Shown here: piece by piece, positions 1 through 7,000 of the stretch
How positions within the stretch are numbered: the first letter of the stretch is position 1
Layout: every line of letters begins with the position of its first letter
Assembly: GCA_019749855.1 (NCBI GenBank)
Contig: JAIEPI010000072.1
Span: forward strand, 1 to 13,507
DNA length: 13,507 nucleotides
DNA from: Rickettsiales bacterium
Lineage (GTDB): Bacteria > Pseudomonadota > Alphaproteobacteria > Rickettsiales > UBA998
Reading direction: 5' to 3'
The notes under the pieces: generated by a model
What the model was told of the DNA's origin: nothing
Databases searched by the model: none
The model's input: the letters and a program-made list of their open reading frames with translations, nothing else
Translations under genes and position numbers: made by a program

Positions 1-1
1 T

Positions 2-199
2 CTCGATGCGTTGCTCGCGGAAGGTGTCGATTGCAGCTTTGGTTGCAAACGCGGCGCGTGTGGCGCATGCGCGGTGGATGTGCTGGAAGGTTCGCCCGAT
101 CACCGCGATGTCGTACTTACGAAAGAGGAAAAAGCTGCGGGCAAAATGTGCATTTGCGTTTCACGTGCGCTTTCGCCTTCCATCACGCTAAATAAATAG
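2..199 (+). CDS. C-terminal [2Fe-2S] ferredoxin domain of an oxidoreductase (partial, 5' end outside window)
   Basis: The open frame enters from the left edge and ends at TAG 197-199, so only the last 65 residues are visible. They carry a plant-type [2Fe-2S] cluster site: CSFGCKRGACGAC near the start, then a fourth ligand in the segment KMCICVSRA about 35 residues later. The pattern GxCGxCxxxVLEGxPDHRDxVLTxEE followed by CVSRA is typical of the C-terminal ferredoxin domain of phthalate dioxygenase reductase/VanB-type enzymes, where it passes electrons from FMN or FAD to an oxygenase. Whether a flavin reductase part lies upstream cannot be seen, so a stand-alone ferredoxin is also possible. 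The gene faces the histidine kinase across a 68 bp convergent gap (200-267), in which I see no clear terminator. Confidence 0.85.
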   Translation, partial: LDALLAEGVDCSFGCKRGACGACAVDVLEGSPDHRDVVLTKEEKAAGKMCICVSRALSPSITLNK

Positions 200-267
200 C
201 TTCTGGGATCTCTTAATGCTCACGTTGCCAGCCGCATAACAATCCGACTGCTTGTGCTCAAGAAATC

Positions 268-2814
268 TTACGTTTTCCTTGTCTCCAACTCAAACCAGTG
301 CTGCAAAATAGCGCGCAGACGCTCAGGTTCAATCGGCTTACTCAAATAATCATCCATCCCTGACTTGAGGCATTTCTCACGATCACCCATCATGGCATTG
401 GCGGTCATGGCAATAATTGGCGTGTAGCGGCCCAACCGTTTTTCCATCAAGCGGATATTTTCTGTGGCTTTGTAGCCGTCCATCTCCGGCATCTGGCAGT
501 CCATGAAGATGATGTCGTAGGTATCTTTTTCGTACGCTTCAATCGCCTGAACCCCATTCTCCGCCAAAGTAATATCGTGCAATCCGAACTTCTGCAAAAG
601 TTTATCGGCGAAAATCTGATTAATATAATAATCTTCCACTAACAAAACACGTGCATTGGAAATGGGCATTTTTTCGCAACGCAACTTGTTTTGCACTTGA
701 TCTTTCACACCACCATAGCGCACCACCTCCTCTTCGGAAGATGCGGTGAATGGCAAGGTAAACGAAAAAGTTGACCCCGCATTCTCTGTGCTCTCAACGT
801 GAATCTCGCCACCCATCATGGTGACCAGCTGACGGGTAATCGCTAAGCCAAGTCCGGTGCCGCCATAGCGACGCGTCACCGATGAATCAGCCTGCGTAAA
901 CTTATCAAAAATGCCAGCCAGTTTTTGTTTAGGGATTCCGAGACCCGTATCCTGCACCGAAATCGTCATGAGTGGATCAGGCGCTGCCGTATGATGCACT
1001 TCAATGGATAATGTCACCTGACCTTGCGTGGTAAATTTAACGGCATTGCTGAGCAGATTAATCAGCACCTGACGCACACGTCCGGGATCACCCCAAATGT
1101 AATGCGGTGCGGCTTCTGGTATATCCAGCTTCAGGCTGAGGTTTTTTTCCAGTGCTTGTGGCATCAGTAATGTCAGGGATTCCGTCATCACGTGACGCAA
1201 TGAATAGGGTATGTATTCAAGGATAAGCGCTCCGGCTTCAATTTTAGAAATATCAAGGATGTCATTGAGCAAAAGCAGGAGCGATGAGGCAGACCCATTG
1301 ATAGTGGAGACATATTGCCGCTGCTCGTTGGTGAGCGCTGTCTCCGAGAGAAGATGCGCCATCCCCATAACACCGTTCATGGGCGTGCGAATCTCATGGC
1401 TCATATTGGCCAGAAAATCGCTTTTAGTCAGGTTGGCTTCCTCTGCAATACGCAAGCTCTCTTGTAAATCGATAGCCGCTGATTCAGCGGTTCGATTAGC
1501 ATGTTGTAACTTACGAAGCGTTTGCTGATAACGCTCATTTGCCAGATGCCTCTCGGTAATATCACGCACGGTGCAAACGAATCGTTTATTGTCACCGATA
1601 GTCAGCGCACTGATATTAATCTCCATAGGAAAATTCATGCCATTTTTTCGGCATGCCATCAGCTCAACATCCATGGCGGGCATCTCATCTGATGCGTCAT
1701 CCTCATGCGTGCTTAAATCATTAAACAGGATTTTATCACTATCATTCGCCAGCAATAGACTGGCATGCTTATCGATTAATTCATCTGCCCGATAGCCAAA
1801 CATCCGCTCAGCCGATGGCGTAAATCCCTTAATAAGTCCGTCCGATGTGAGCGTGATCACCCCATCAACGACTTTCTCTAACACGGCTTTAATTTGCTGG
1901 GCGTTATCAATATCCTCCTGACGCGAAATATTTTTGGTAACCAGCAAAAAAATAACAATCACGCCTGAAAAGGAAATGAGAGCGTAAAAAATTATTTTGT
2001 CGTGACGGAACTGAAAAGCATGATGACGCTGTTTAAGTATTACTTTTAATGAGTGACTAACACTTTGAAACAGATCAAGCATTAATGTGTTTATTTCACG
2101 ATTATGTGTGACGAAACGTTCTATATCCAACTCATTTGAGCTGGAATAAATACGTTTAAAATTACGCAATAAATGCTTTAGCTCATGCAACGCAGCTTTA
2201 TAATTTTTTTCGTCAGTAGTGATCACAAAGAAGCCTGATTTTCTAAGCAATTCATAGGCCTGCTCTAAACGCTGTGTGGCATAGACAAGCTTTCCGTAAT
2301 GTCCACCGTACAATGGATCAAACTTTGACTTCTCCATTAGCACTTGTTTGTTTTTCAGTCGGCTGATCAGCTCATCGCCTGATACAACCACCATCGGAAT
2401 CGTGTGGATGAGCAAATCTGACAGATAATAACTCTCCAGTTCAGGATCGAGAATCAGATTGCTGTGATTACCTATGATTGAAAATGCATTATAAATATCA
2501 TTCACGTTGGCTAATGGAATTTCTTTTCTCCATTCGGAAATTCCAATCTGTGCCGCATAACTGTCCATTGCCATCATGACGTTAGATGATACGGCGGCGG
2601 GTGGATTATCCTTTTCTACGTCACTCGCCATCGCACTAATAAGCGGATAGAGAGATTTTACAATTTCAACACCAATGATTTCCTTGTAAATAAACTGTAT
2701 TTGCTCATCTTCTGTTTGCAGTAACAGCAGTACTGCTCCCATGAATGGAACGATAAACAAAGACAATATCAGGAATGAAAAGTAACGTCGTGAAATCATA
2801 AATGCAAAAAACAA
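268..2814 (-). CDS. Hybrid sensor histidine kinase (periplasmic helical sensor, PAS, HisKA, HATPase, receiver)
   Basis: A membrane-bound two-component kinase of 848 residues. An N-terminal membrane segment (about 11-32) is followed by a mostly helical periplasmic region (about 33-272) holding the stretch SNLILDPELESYYL (118-131), a pattern I associate with helical sensor domains of kinases and chemoreceptors. A second membrane segment lies at about 273-294. Then come PAS/PAC (about 305-425), HisKA with H473 in HEIRTP, HATPase with N590 in the N box, D622 of DTGLGIP and GGTGLGLA (651-658), and a receiver with E727/D728, phospho-acceptor D772, T804 and K826. All key residues are present. There is no HPt domain, so the next phosphorelay step must come from elsewhere. 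The outermost start is TTG at 2814 with a weak GAG 5 nt upstream; ATG at 2799 (843 aa) fits equally well. The ligand is unknown. Confidence 0.93.
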   Translation of the reverse strand: MFFAFMISRRYFSFLILSLFIVPFMGAVLLLLQTEDEQIQFIYKEIIGVEIVKSLYPLISAMASDVEKDNPPAAVSSNVMMAMDSYAAQIGISEWRKEIPLANVNDIYNAFSIIGNHSNLILDPELESYYLSDLLIHTIPMVVVSGDELISRLKNKQVLMEKSKFDPLYGGHYGKLVYATQRLEQAYELLRKSGFFVITTDEKNYKAALHELKHLLRNFKRIYSSSNELDIERFVTHNREINTLMLDLFQSVSHSLKVILKQRHHAFQFRHDKIIFYALISFSGVIVIFLLVTKNISRQEDIDNAQQIKAVLEKVVDGVITLTSDGLIKGFTPSAERMFGYRADELIDKHASLLLANDSDKILFNDLSTHEDDASDEMPAMDVELMACRKNGMNFPMEINISALTIGDNKRFVCTVRDITERHLANERYQQTLRKLQHANRTAESAAIDLQESLRIAEEANLTKSDFLANMSHEIRTPMNGVMGMAHLLSETALTNEQRQYVSTINGSASSLLLLLNDILDISKIEAGALILEYIPYSLRHVMTESLTLLMPQALEKNLSLKLDIPEAAPHYIWGDPGRVRQVLINLLSNAVKFTTQGQVTLSIEVHHTAAPDPLMTISVQDTGLGIPKQKLAGIFDKFTQADSSVTRRYGGTGLGLAITRQLVTMMGGEIHVESTENAGSTFSFTLPFTASSEEEVVRYGGVKDQVQNKLRCEKMPISNARVLLVEDYYINQIFADKLLQKFGLHDITLAENGVQAIEAYEKDTYDIIFMDCQMPEMDGYKATENIRLMEKRLGRYTPIIAMTANAMMGDREKCLKSGMDDYLSKPIEPERLRAILQHWFELETRKT

Positions 2815-2846
2815 TGTTTCTCAAATTTTATACCAATGATTGTATG

Positions 2847-2875
2847 TTTATATTAATTTCCTCTTATGATTGTAA
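2847..2875 (-). promoter_or_regulatory. Candidate sigma-70 promoter for the histidine kinase gene
   Basis: Read on the minus strand there is TTACAA (2870-2875), a 17 nt spacer and TATAAA (2847-2852), about 35 to 50 nt ahead of the two possible kinase starts. It sits in a 120 bp AT-rich gap (2815-2934) between the YdhS-like gene and the kinase gene, both on the minus strand. The spacing is ideal and both hexamers are close to consensus, but AT-rich DNA produces such matches by chance. Confidence 0.4.
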
Positions 2876-2934
2876 TCCTGATGTCTATTTACAGGCTAAT
2901 GTTACATAATAACTAGCAACTAATAGTAGATTAT

Positions 2935-4305
2935 CTAGAGGATTGGCAGAGCACTCAAAGCCACAACTTGGGCTTGCTCGCGTAATTCCGGTACGGCCGT
3001 CGATTCGAGTCTTCTGCCAATGCAGGGCGTGCCAATAGCAAATAGACCCTTACTTGAATCGGGCACAATAACGCCATAACCACACGGGTCAGATTCCACT
3101 AGCCCTTGAGTCAGCATATCCGCATAAAGAGGGCTTCCACCACGAGCAAAATGATAGCCAGGCCCCGCGCAAAGCATGACGGCATTCGCCTGAATCTGCT
3201 CAACCTGACCATCCGTATGGAGAACGGAGATACAGATTTGTGCGCCCTGCTGAGCGACGGATTGAATGCGCCCACGCATTAATTTTAGCGTTGCTGTGTC
3301 TTGTAGTTGCATGATGTGTGTGTGTATCTCGGGGGCCATGCGGTGGCGGTGAATGTTCCACAGGCCAAACACATGACGAAAGAATCGGCTCTTTTCCTGA
3401 TTCGGCAATGTCTGCCACAAGCGAATTGTATCCACCCGCAAAGCATCAATCACCACACGCCAGTCACTGCCTTCATGTTGTGCACGCCGCACTCTGTCAC
3501 GTATGAGCCGCATCCAATCGCGCACATTTGGCGCGGAGGCATCAAGAGCGGCGACAATATCTGTGGTGGCAGGCTGCATATGATCCAGATGTGGCAATGG
3601 CAAATGCCCTTTACGCGATAAGGCGATGATGCGCCCTTGATACCCCTCCCGCCTTAGCGTGAGGATGCTGTCCACCATGGTCAGGCCGGCACCAAGTATA
3701 AAAATGCAGCCGGACTCAGGTAATTCTTTGACTCGTTTTGCTAAGGCCTGCGAATCCCAGGCGCTGGGTAATATATTGCGTGCATCCACCTGCTTTAGGC
3801 CAGGCAACATGCGGGATGGCTCCGGCAGAGGGTTACCACTGGCAAGCACCACGGCATTGGCATGAAATATCTGGCCATCTTCACATCGCACATCATAGCC
3901 GTTATTTTTTGTTGTTAGCGAAACGGCAATTTGCGACTCATGCTGAATGATGATGTTTTTAGTCAACGCCTGTGCCTGCATGGTGGCATGGATATGATTC
4001 AAATATTCTGCAAAAATAGCGCGCGGAACAAAACTATCGGCTGTGTAGTGTGATTGATAATGGCTGTTTGTGGATAGCCATTGATAAAAACCATCGGCAT
4101 GGCCACTCCATGCACCCATTTTTGCTGCGCGCACATTTAATAAATGTGAGAGGTCTTTGGTTGCATAGGCAAGCCCCTGCCCCACTTGTTGCGTGGGATC
4201 AAATACAATGATGCGCAACGGCTTTTGCGATTGTGCCACGATGTTTGCGGCAGTCATTAATCCGCTGAACCCACCACCGATAATAACAAGTGTTGGCAGA
4301 TGCAC
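2935..4305 (-). CDS. YdhS-like FAD/NAD(P)-binding protein (COG4529 type)
   Basis: A soluble flavoprotein of 456 residues with two dinucleotide-binding folds. The first has GGGFSG at 10-15 for FAD. The second has ILGAGLTMVD around 203-212 for NAD(P), followed by an SRKGHLPLPH segment. A conserved-looking HRHRMAPE lies at 319-326, and a C-terminal GLFAIGTPCIGRRLE block closes the FAD site. This layout matches the NAD_binding_9/YdhS family, whose reaction is not established. The start is GTG at 4305, because AGGTGA (minus-strand reading of 4313-4318) lies 7 nt upstream; a longer TTG start at 4329 would bury that site. Only 11 nt separate it from the stop of the DUF6356-like gene, so the two are probably translated together. 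A substrate cannot be inferred. Confidence 0.85.
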   Translation of the reverse strand: MHLPTLVIIGGGFSGLMTAANIVAQSQKPLRIIVFDPTQQVGQGLAYATKDLSHLLNVRAAKMGAWSGHADGFYQWLSTNSHYQSHYTADSFVPRAIFAEYLNHIHATMQAQALTKNIIIQHESQIAVSLTTKNNGYDVRCEDGQIFHANAVVLASGNPLPEPSRMLPGLKQVDARNILPSAWDSQALAKRVKELPESGCIFILGAGLTMVDSILTLRREGYQGRIIALSRKGHLPLPHLDHMQPATTDIVAALDASAPNVRDWMRLIRDRVRRAQHEGSDWRVVIDALRVDTIRLWQTLPNQEKSRFFRHVFGLWNIHRHRMAPEIHTHIMQLQDTATLKLMRGRIQSVAQQGAQICISVLHTDGQVEQIQANAVMLCAGPGYHFARGGSPLYADMLTQGLVESDPCGYGVIVPDSSKGLFAIGTPCIGRRLESTAVPELREQAQVVALSALPIL

Positions 4306-4312
4306 AGAATTG

Positions 4313-4318
4313 TCACCT
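4313..4318 (-). promoter_or_regulatory. Ribosome binding site that sets the YdhS-like start
   Basis: The minus strand reads AGGTGA here, 7 nt before GTG 4305-4303. It overlaps the TAG stop of the preceding gene (4319-4317), a layout typical of translational coupling. This favours the internal GTG over the upstream in-frame TTG at 4329. Confidence 0.6.
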
Positions 4319-4655
4319 ATATATCCCAATGATTTCCCTTATCGGAATCACTCATGGAAGCAACACGTGCATCGAGTATTCGATAGATTTTTTTGATTTG
4401 TGCGCTCACCGTGCGACGAAAAGTAAAAGGCAATGCGCCATGAACCAGCAGCAGCACACCGCATGTAAGGATGCGAACACCCATTTTAATGGTGAAGATG
4501 AGATGCTGGGCGTAGGTCTCGCCTGTCTCTGCAGGATGTGAGGAAAATAGATTGCGAACAGGCTGCAACCAAACGACCAATTTTTGGTAGAATGGTGATG
4601 TCCACAGCGAATTATAAAACGGCTTCACCGTATCAAACACATTGCGCTCCAGCAT
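4317..4655 (-). CDS. Small membrane protein, DUF6356-like
   Basis: A 112-residue protein of unknown function. The middle, about residues 40-90, has the pattern HPAETGETYAQH, a hydrophobic segment (about 53-78) ending in HGALPF, then RRTVSAQIKK. This matches my memory of the short alphaproteobacterial DUF6356 proteins (HPxxxxETYxEH ... HAxLPFxF). Those are usually about 70-80 residues, so this copy has an extra N-terminal part of about 35 residues. One membrane helix is likely. The ATG at 4655 is chosen because GAGGGG (reverse of 4662-4667) stands 6 nt ahead; an upstream GTG at 4712 would overlap the redoxin gene. It sits 38 nt after the redoxin stop and 11 nt before the YdhS-like start, so it looks like the middle gene of a three-gene operon. 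Confidence 0.72.
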   Translation of the reverse strand: MLERNVFDTVKPFYNSLWTSPFYQKLVVWLQPVRNLFSSHPAETGETYAQHLIFTIKMGVRILTCGVLLLVHGALPFTFRRTVSAQIKKIYRILDARVASMSDSDKGNHWDI

Positions 4656-4661
4656 ATCTTG

Positions 4662-4667
4662 CCCCTC
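4662..4667 (-). promoter_or_regulatory. Ribosome binding site that sets the DUF6356-like start
   Basis: The minus strand reads GAGGGG, 6 nt before ATG 4655-4653. It supports this internal ATG over the in-frame GTG at 4712, which has no comparable site and would overlap the preceding gene. Confidence 0.55.
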
Positions 4668-4693
4668 AATCCGTACAATCAGTCCTTGAGTGC

Positions 4694-5320
4694 CTAATAC
4701 TTTATGGCACACCCATAAGGTTTGTTCTCATGAATATCGATGACCTCACCTTTTTTTGACGCCAGCATTGCGTTAAAAAAATACTTCTCCGCGAGAAGAA
4801 CATCCTCTTGTTCCGCAGAGTTTATGCTATCAACCGCGCCATTGTAAACAAGTTGGCCCTTGGGGTTAATCAACATCATATGGGGCGTGGTTTTTGCTCC
4901 ATAAGCCCGCCCGATCGAACCGTCCTCATCGAGTATGATATAACTGGGTGTCGCGTTATTATCTTTGGCGATCTGGTTTGCCTCTGCCACATCCACATTT
5001 CCTTGTTTGCCCTTGGCAGATGAAATAACGCTCACCCAAACCATGTCATTATTATTAGCGTATTGCTGCAATTTTTGCATATTTCCTGAATCATAATGCT
5101 TGCGAACAAACGGGCAGCCGTGATTCGTCCACTCTAGAATAACGAATTTTCCCTTCTGCTGTGACAAATCAAATAGTTTCCCATTCGTTGCCGTCACTGA
5201 AATTGTGGGCGCTTTCTCTCCAGCATGGATATTAGCGGCGAAAGCTGCCGTCACAGAGACGTTGCTTGCCAGAAAAAAACTACACACAAAAAGAAGAAAA
5301 TTTCGAAGCATTGCCAGCAT
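4694..5320 (-). CDS. Secreted thioredoxin-fold redoxin (AhpC/TSA-like) with a single active-site cysteine
   Basis: A 208-residue exported protein. Residues 1-28 form a signal peptide with a likely AFA|AN cleavage, so it acts in the periplasm. The mature part is a redoxin fold: GEKAPTISV at about 34-42, the active site WTNHGCPFV with C69, and a cis-proline in TTPH (P146). The usual CxxC is reduced to CPFV, with no second cysteine there. The only other mature cysteine is C204 in the C-terminal PYGCAIKY, a tail I recognise from homologues with the same WTNxxCPFVRKHY core, so C69 and C204 may form the redox pair. It may reduce thiols or peroxides; the substrate is not known. ATG 5320 is preceded by AGGGAGA 7 nt upstream. 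It is the first gene of the redoxin/DUF6356/YdhS-like cluster and is divergent from the ABC gene. Confidence 0.85.
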   Translation of the reverse strand: MLAMLRNFLLFVCSFFLASNVSVTAAFAANIHAGEKAPTISVTATNGKLFDLSQQKGKFVILEWTNHGCPFVRKHYDSGNMQKLQQYANNNDMVWVSVISSAKGKQGNVDVAEANQIAKDNNATPSYIILDEDGSIGRAYGAKTTPHMMLINPKGQLVYNGAVDSINSAEQEDVLLAEKYFFNAMLASKKGEVIDIHENKPYGCAIKY

Positions 5321-5367
5321 TGGTTATTCTCCCTATAACGCTTGTCTATATGATGGCGACACCATAC

Positions 5368-5385
5368 GTCATTTAAACGAATGAC
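5368..5385. promoter_or_regulatory. Palindrome in the divergent redoxin/ABC control region, possible operator
   Basis: GTCATT (5368-5373), spacer TAAACG, AATGAC (5380-5385) form a perfect 6 bp inverted repeat. It lies about 48 bp ahead of the redoxin ATG and 37 bp ahead of the preferred ABC start. On the minus strand, ATGACG from one arm could act as a -35 box, followed after 16 nt by TATAGA. A shorter inverted repeat, ATGG-N5-CCAT, lies next to it at 5353-5365. No binding protein is recognisable from the sequence. Confidence 0.3.
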
Positions 5386-5422
5386 ACGCATAAAAAAACA
5401 ACCCCAAAGCACATTTTTATTT

Positions 5423-6370
5423 ATGACACCCAAGCGCGACGTTCCCTCAATTCAAATGCGAAAGCTGGCTAAAACGTATTTTAGCCGTAAGCTGGCTGAG
5501 GAAAAAATCGCACTCAAAGCCATTGATCTTGATGTGCCGCAAGGCTCGTTCTTTGCATTGCTCGGGCCGAATGGCGCTGGCAAATCAACGATGATTAACA
5601 TTATGTCCGGCCTCACCGTTAAGTCTTCTGGCGAGATGCTCATTTGCGGCTACAACATCGATACCCACATGCGTGAGGCGCGCACCTCCATTGGCGTCGT
5701 GCCGCAGGAGCTGGTGCTGGATACATTTTTTACCGTGCGTCAGGCATTGGAACTGCACGCTGGTTATTATGGGGTGCCCAAGGCCAAGCGGCGTACCGAT
5801 GAGATCATCGCGGCCATGGGCCTGACGGATAAAGCGGATGCACGTCCGCGCAGCCTTTCAGGAGGTATGCGACGGCGATTGTTGATTGCCAAGGCGCTGG
5901 TGCATAATCCGCCCGTGTTGGTACTGGATGAGCCAACGGCTGGAGTGGACGTGGAATTGCGCACACAATTATGGGCGTATGTGCGCGAATTGAATCGTCA
6001 GGGCACCACCATCTTACTCACCACTCACTATCTGGAAGAAGCTGAGGAACTCTGCGATCGCATCGCGATTATTGATCGTGGTGAGTTGGTGGCGTGTGAT
6101 GATAAGCGCACATTAATGCGTGGCTTTGACAGTAAGCGGCTAGTTGTGTTTTTGAAAAACACTGTCGAAGATTTACCACCCCCCATGCGCGAGGAGGGTT
6201 GGGAAAAACTGGACAATCATTCGCTGAGCATCAGTTACAAACCTAGCAAAACTGATATTGAGCGTTTGCTCAGCATGGTGCGTGAGCATGGTTTGCACAT
6301 TAGTGACATCACCACCAAAGACACGGACCTCGAAGAAGTGTTCATGCACTTCACACGTAAGGTCGCATAG
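5423..6370 (+). CDS. ABC-2 type (DrrA/NodI-like) transporter ATP-binding protein
   Basis: A cytoplasmic ATPase of 315 residues that should power an exporter of the multidrug, polysaccharide or lipid type. All motifs are intact: Walker A GPNGAGKS (48-55), Q-loop Q95 in VVPQE, signature LSGGM (145-149), Walker B with D169/E170 in VLDEPTAGVD, and H-loop H202 in TTHYLEEAE. A C-terminal extension of about 80 residues, ending in TDLEEVFMHFTRK, is typical of this subfamily. ATG 5423 is preferred because the first strand of the fold begins shortly after it; an ATG at 5381 would add 14 residues and start inside the operator-like palindrome. No good Shine-Dalgarno is seen for either. The next gene is convergent, so no membrane partner is encoded beside it. 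Confidence 0.9.
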   Translation: MTPKRDVPSIQMRKLAKTYFSRKLAEEKIALKAIDLDVPQGSFFALLGPNGAGKSTMINIMSGLTVKSSGEMLICGYNIDTHMREARTSIGVVPQELVLDTFFTVRQALELHAGYYGVPKAKRRTDEIIAAMGLTDKADARPRSLSGGMRRRLLIAKALVHNPPVLVLDEPTAGVDVELRTQLWAYVRELNRQGTTILLTTHYLEEAEELCDRIAIIDRGELVACDDKRTLMRGFDSKRLVVFLKNTVEDLPPPMREEGWEKLDNHSLSISYKPSKTDIERLLSMVREHGLHISDITTKDTDLEEVFMHFTRKVA

Positions 6371-6387
6371 ATAAAATGGGCTAAGCT

Positions 6388-6909
6388 TTAGCGGGCTGCG
6401 GGTGACACCATCATCACCATTTGACGCCCCTCTAAACGCGGCTCGCTTTCAACTTTGACTTTATCGGCCAGTGCATCTTTCACTTGCACCAGCAGACGCA
6501 TGCCCAGTTCCTGATGCGACATTTCACGTCCACGGAAGCGGAGGGTAAATTTCACCTTATCCCCCTCATCGAGAAACTTGTGGACGGCTTTCATTTTCAC
6601 CGCGAGATCATGCTTATCAATCATCGGGCGGAGTTTGATCTCCTTAACCTGAATCACTTTTTGCTTTTTTCTGGCTTCATTCGCCTTTTTTTGCAACGCA
6701 AATTTGTATTTGCCGTAATCCTGCAACTTACAGACGGGAGGCTCAGCATTTGGCGAGACCTCCACGAGGTCCAGTCCGGCGGCCTCCCCCATTTTTAGCG
6801 CTTCAGCGACGGTGACGACTCCCACCATATTACCATCACCATCTATCAGACGGACTTTTTCAACACGAATTTGCTGATTGACCCGTGGCTCTTGACCAAT
6901 GGCACTCAT
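6388..6909 (-). CDS. infC: Translation initiation factor IF-3
   Basis: A 173-residue protein of normal length. It binds the 30S subunit, checks the start codon and keeps the subunits apart. The N-domain starts with RVNQQIR and has DGNMVGVVTVAEAL; the family signature LDLVEVSPNAEPPVCKLQDYGKYKF crosses into the linker, followed by a lysine-rich helix (EARKKQK) and the C-domain with RFRGREMSHQ and a final EGRQMVMM. The start is a normal ATG, unlike the AUU of enterobacterial infC, with only a distant GAG as binding site. A 7-codon reading frame starting at ATG 6929 ends in TGA overlapping this ATG. The gene lies 87 nt after thrS, as in enterobacteria, but rpmI and rplT do not follow. It is convergent with the ABC gene, 17 bp away. 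Confidence 0.97.
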   Translation of the reverse strand: MSAIGQEPRVNQQIRVEKVRLIDGDGNMVGVVTVAEALKMGEAAGLDLVEVSPNAEPPVCKLQDYGKYKFALQKKANEARKKQKVIQVKEIKLRPMIDKHDLAVKMKAVHKFLDEGDKVKFTLRFRGREMSHQELGMRLLVQVKDALADKVKVESEPRLEGRQMVMMVSPAAR

Positions 6910-6971
6910 AGGGATTTCGTCTCACGCATAGGCAGTAGGCTCCAGTTCAATAAAAAAATAGTAAGGGCAGA

Positions 6972-7000
6972 TGTTTAAAATAGATTTAACAAAGAATCAA
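6972..7000 (-). promoter_or_regulatory. Weak promoter candidate for infC
   Basis: On the minus strand, TTGATT (6995-7000) overlaps the thrS stop codon, followed by a 17 nt spacer and TAAACA (6972-6977). The -35 is fair and the -10 is poor (3 of 6). The 87 nt thrS-infC gap also contains a T-run (minus-strand reading of 6952-6958) without a preceding stem, so I do not call a terminator. Co-transcription with thrS remains possible. Confidence 0.22.

Noticed and set aside
6..191. Open frame of 61 codons on + overlapping the ferredoxin end
   Set aside because: Shifted frame of the [2Fe-2S] domain; the other frame carries all cluster ligands.
200..267. Terminator in the convergent gap between the ferredoxin and kinase genes
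   Set aside because: No GC-rich stem followed by T residues could be found on either strand.
1211..1528. Open frame of 105 codons on + inside the histidine kinase
   Set aside because: Antisense to the HisKA region; composition is a mirror of the real gene.
6380..6392. Small palindrome GCTAA-GCT-TTAGC between the convergent ABC and infC genes, as a bidirectional terminator
   Set aside because: Only a 5 bp AT-rich stem, it overlaps the infC stop codon, and no T-run follows on either strand.
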